NCBI GenBank assembly: GCA_022791355.1
Contig: JAAVYX010000191.1
Coordinates: 1-7,419, forward strand
Length of the DNA: 7,419 bases
Direction: 5' to 3'
Origin: Clostridiales bacterium
Lineage (GTDB): Bacteria; Bacillota; Clostridia; Oscillospirales; Acutalibacteraceae
Shown here: positions 5,201 to 7,419 of the stretch, piece by piece
Position numbering within the stretch: position 1 is the stretch's first letter
Layout: every line of letters starts with the position of its first letter
The notes under the pieces: generated by a model
What the model was told of the DNA's origin: nothing
The model's input: only the letters and a program-made list of their open reading frames with translations
Database searches by the model: none
Program-made: the position numbers and the translations under genes

Positions 5201-6946
5201 TTACGCCTCCCCCTCTTGGTCGGTGATGGCCCCGAATTTGCAGAGCTGCTGGCAGACGCCGCAGCCCACGCACTGGGTAAAGTCGATGACCGACTTCTTG
5301 TCCTTGATGCTCACGGCGGGACAGCCGATGCGCATGCAGGCCTTACAGCCGGTGCACTTATCGGCGTCGACCCGCAAGGCCGGCTTGTGCTTTACGTATT
5401 TGAGCAGGGCGCAGGGCCGCCGGGAGATGATCAGAGAGGGCTCTCTGACGGCCAGCTCCTCCTTGACCGCCGTCTCGGTTTCAGTCAAATCGTAGGGGTC
5501 TACCACCCGCACCCGCCGGATGCCGCAGGCCTTGGCCAAGGCGGTCAGGTCAACGGCCGAGGTGGGGTCGCCCTTGATGGTGTAGCCGGTGGTGGGATTC
5601 TGCTGATGGCCGGTCATACCGGTGATGGAGTTATCCAGCACGATGACGGTGGAAACGCCTTTATTGTAGGCGATGTCGATGAGGCCGGTTATGCCCGAAT
5701 GGATAAAGGTGGAGTCCCCAATGACGGCCACCGACTTTGCGGCGAAGTCGTCTCCCCGGGCCTTGTTCATGCCGTGGAGGGCCGAAACCGACGCGCCCAT
5801 ACAGATACAGGCGTCTATGGAGGAAAGAGGGGCCAGAGCCCCCAGCGTGTAGCAGCCGATATCGCCGCTGACGTTGCATTTGAGCTTTTTCAGGGTGTAA
5901 AACAGCCCACGGTGGGGACAGCCGGCGCAGAGCACCGGCGGCCGGCCGGGGATTTCCGCGTCCACCGACATGGTTTCGGGGGTCTGGCCCAACAGCTTCT
6001 CCCGGACCGTCCGCTGGGAGAACTCGCCCAAGTAACCGAAGAGGGCCTTGCCGGTCACATCCAGGCCCAGGGCCTTGCAATGGGTCTCGATCACCCCGTC
6101 CAGCTCCTCGATGACATAGACCTTTTCGCACTTTGCAGCAAAGTCGATGAAGAGCTTCTCGGGCAGGGGATTTACCATGCCCAGCTTTAAGTAGTTGGCC
6201 GTATCGCCCAGGGCCTCTCGGGCGTACTGATAGCAGGCCCCGGCGCAGATGACACCGATCTTGGCGTTTTTGTGGTACTCGGCCCGATTGATTTCGGCCG
6301 TCTCGGCCCAGGCGGCCAGCTTTTGCATCCGTTCTTCCACCACGGCGTGGCGTTTGATGGCCATGGCCGGCATCATGACGTATTTCTGGGGGTCCTTGGG
6401 GAAATCTTTCTGGGGAATCTCGGTCCGCCCGCCCGTTTGGACCAGACTGCGGGAGTGGGAGATGCGGGTGGTCAGCCGGAGGATAACGGGGGTGTCGAAT
6501 TCCTCGGACAGGGTATAGGCCAGCTTGGTAAAGGCCAGACATTCGGCCGAGTCGGCCGGTTCCAACATGCAGAGCTTTGCGCCGACGGCGTGGTTGCGGG
6601 AATCCTGCTCGTTTTGGGAGGAATGCATACCCGGGTCGTCGGCCACGGCCACCACCATGCCGGCGTTTACGCCGGTGTAGGAGGCGGTGTAGAGCGGGTC
6701 GGCGGCCACGTTGAGGCCCACGTGCTTCATGGCGCAGAAGGAACGGCTGCCGGCGATCATCGCGCCGCAGGCCACCTCGGCGGCCACCTTCTCGTTGGGG
6801 GCCCACTCGCAGTACATCTCGTCATAAGCCGCGGCGGCCTCGGTGATTTCGGTGGAGGGGGTGCCCGGATAGCTGGACACGACCCTTACCCCGGCCTCGT
6901 AAAGGCCCCTGGCCACGGCTTCGTTGCCTAACATCAGTTGCTTCAT
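5201..6946 (-). CDS. iorA: Indolepyruvate:ferredoxin oxidoreductase, alpha subunit
   Basis: The catalytic, TPP- and iron-sulfur-binding subunit, oxygen-sensitive in known members. It decarboxylates indole-, phenyl- or hydroxyphenylpyruvate and passes two electrons to ferredoxin. Numbering from the upstream ATG (584 residues), the N-terminal pyrimidine-binding part carries SSYPGTPSTEI (27-37) and an acidic ending near E56. CAGCPHRG (343-350) is an IorA signature. The TPP pocket is GDSTFIHSG (413-421) with LDNSITGMTGHQQNP (440-454). The C-terminus holds a two-cluster ferredoxin domain: C534, C537, C540, C545 followed by P, and C562, C565, C568, C572 followed by K, where proline is usual. Two in-frame ATGs compete. 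At the upstream one (6955) the purine-rich GGAAAGG touches the ATG, too close to work. At 6946 AAGGA is eight bases away, giving MKQLMLGN, the usual family start, and 581 residues, so I chose 6946. It is first in the iorAB pair. Confidence 0.95.
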   Translation of the reverse strand: MKQLMLGNEAVARGLYEAGVRVVSSYPGTPSTEITEAAAAYDEMYCEWAPNEKVAAEVACGAMIAGSRSFCAMKHVGLNVAADPLYTASYTGVNAGMVVAVADDPGMHSSQNEQDSRNHAVGAKLCMLEPADSAECLAFTKLAYTLSEEFDTPVILRLTTRISHSRSLVQTGGRTEIPQKDFPKDPQKYVMMPAMAIKRHAVVEERMQKLAAWAETAEINRAEYHKNAKIGVICAGACYQYAREALGDTANYLKLGMVNPLPEKLFIDFAAKCEKVYVIEELDGVIETHCKALGLDVTGKALFGYLGEFSQRTVREKLLGQTPETMSVDAEIPGRPPVLCAGCPHRGLFYTLKKLKCNVSGDIGCYTLGALAPLSSIDACICMGASVSALHGMNKARGDDFAAKSVAVIGDSTFIHSGITGLIDIAYNKGVSTVIVLDNSITGMTGHQQNPTTGYTIKGDPTSAVDLTALAKACGIRRVRVVDPYDLTETETAVKEELAVREPSLIISRRPCALLKYVKHKPALRVDADKCTGCKACMRIGCPAVSIKDKKSVIDFTQCVGCGVCQQLCKFGAITDQEGEA

Positions 6947-7093
6947 GGATTTCATCCTTTCCGGTTGTATCGGCGATAGATATATGCTTTGGGTTTGTTT
7001 TTTTATTTCATATATGGGAGGATTGCGGGAAACTTGCTTTTTCCTTTTTTAAACATAGCGGGAGGTTTCGCGGCAGATTTGCTTTTCTTTTTG
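6947..7093. other. AT-rich leader and upstream region of iorA
   Basis: No gene is seen. On the minus strand this is the iorA leader; it is AT-rich with several near -10 sequences (for example TATATC at 6984-6979) but no -35 box at proper spacing, so the promoter cannot be placed. Bases 6980-6990 (ATATATGCTTT) match 76-86 in the LysR promoter. Bases 7058-7080 are the dispersed repeat described separately. Confidence 0.5.
7058..7080 (+). repeat. Dispersed GC-rich repeat, copy upstream of iorA
   Basis: It begins GCGGGAGGTTTCGCGGCAG and matches 3959-3981 at 21 of 23 positions. A degenerate relative with GCGGGA and TTGCTTTT follows the same plan at 7025-7041. It is non-coding. Confidence 0.55.
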
Positions 7094-7261
7094 ACTAGGG
7101 CTTGTTAGAAAATAGAGGAATTGACAGAATTTTCGCACAGGACGAGTGGCCACAAGGAAAAAAGCGCGGGAATACTTTGTGTATTCCCAGCATTTTTGAC
7201 GCAGTGGACGCCCTTATGTGTAGAATATGACGGCAATTCCGATTTTTCAAACTGCCCCTAA
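7094..7261. mobile_element. Fold-back, MITE-like element of about 168 bp
   Basis: The two halves are imperfect reverse complements over the whole length. The left end reads TAGGGCTTGTTAGAAAAT, then GGAATTG. The reverse complement of the right end reads TAGGGGCAGTTTGAAAAAT, then GGAATTG. The centre is a perfect GGGAATAC/GTATTCCC hairpin (7168-7175 with 7181-7188), flanked by further pairing of AAAAAAGC with GCATTTTT and of the GGCCAC and GTCCAC segments. No open reading frame fits inside. The tip is repeated at window bases 1-30, so at least two copies exist locally. The structure suggests a non-autonomous element moved by a transposase encoded elsewhere; which family is not known. A structured RNA or long terminator is the alternative. 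Confidence 0.6.
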
Positions 7262-7281
7262 GATAGAGGTTTCGCGCCAGA
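7262..7281 (+). repeat. Dispersed repeat, copy next to the fold-back element
   Basis: GATAGAGGTTTCGCGCCAGA is an exact 20-base inverted match to 4058-4077. It begins immediately after the fold-back element's right end, so the element may have inserted in or beside this repeat. Confidence 0.6.
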
Positions 7282-7419
7282 TATACTTTTGTTATTTCTC
7301 CATTCCCTGATCGCGAGGCGCGACATACTTTTCTTTGTGTGAAGAAAAGTATAGATTTTCGTTCGGCCCATCGAGGGCCTCACAAAAATTTTACTTTGCA
7401 AGACAAAGTAAGTAAAAGA
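7282..7419. other. Row of three hairpins at the window end, no gene
   Basis: Three perfect stems follow each other: ATACTTTTCTT/AAGAAAAGTAT (7325-7335 with 7342-7352), GGCCC/GGGCC (7365-7369 with 7375-7379) and TTACTTTG/CAAAGTAA (7391-7398 with 7404-7411). The first and third share the TACTTT...AAAGTA design. None has a T-tract that would make it a convincing terminator. They look like part of the same repeat-rich intergenic DNA as the gap at 3905-4621. Confidence 0.5.

Noticed and set aside
5075..6190. A 371-codon open frame on the plus strand opposite iorA and iorB.
   Set aside because: It is antisense to two clear genes, has no ribosome site and shows low-complexity G/A/V/H-rich composition typical of a shadow frame in GC-rich DNA.

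Overview
The window looks like chromosomal DNA from an anaerobic Gram-positive bacterium, most likely a gut Clostridia of the Oscillospiraceae/Flavonifractor-Oscillibacter type. This is inferred from strong AGGAGG-type ribosome binding sites, GC-rich metabolic genes, a ferredoxin-linked 2-oxoacid oxidoreductase, an IS200-type transposase and repeat-rich intergenic DNA. No 16S or other marker gene is present, so the taxonomy is only a guess.

Layout. (1) 1-1200, plus strand: the tip of a fold-back repeat (1-30), a clear sigma-A promoter (84-112), a LysR-family regulator (138-1013), a GC-rich 26-bp palindrome and an intrinsic terminator. (2) About 1210-1921: a complete-looking IS200 element with an intact HUH/Y1 transposase on the minus strand and a hairpin near each end. 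(3) 1921-3904, minus strand: a phenylacetate-CoA ligase-like gene (paaK-type) followed by a tandem-ACT-domain protein, ending at a strong intrinsic terminator. (4) 3905-4621: a 717-base gap without a gene. It holds dispersed GC-rich repeats, four tandem copies of an 11-bp unit and a cluster of hairpins that could be a structured RNA on the minus strand. (5) 4622-6955, minus strand: iorB and iorA, the two subunits of indolepyruvate:ferredoxin oxidoreductase. (6) 6956-7419: no gene, but further copies of the dispersed repeat, a 168-bp fold-back (MITE-like) element and a row of hairpins.

How the genes work together. IorAB interconverts aryl pyruvates (from Trp, Phe, Tyr) and arylacetyl-CoA plus CO2 and reduced ferredoxin. 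The PaaK-type ligase interconverts arylacetates and arylacetyl-CoA. The ACT protein probably senses an amino acid, plausibly an aromatic one. Together they form an aryl-acid module that could run as fermentation of aromatic amino acids or in reverse as rebuilding of aromatic amino acids from arylacetates. The gene set itself is known from anaerobes. The less ordinary content is in the intergenic DNA: the expanded iorB-paaK gap, the repeat families around the iorAB pair, and the IS200 placed exactly between two convergent terminators.
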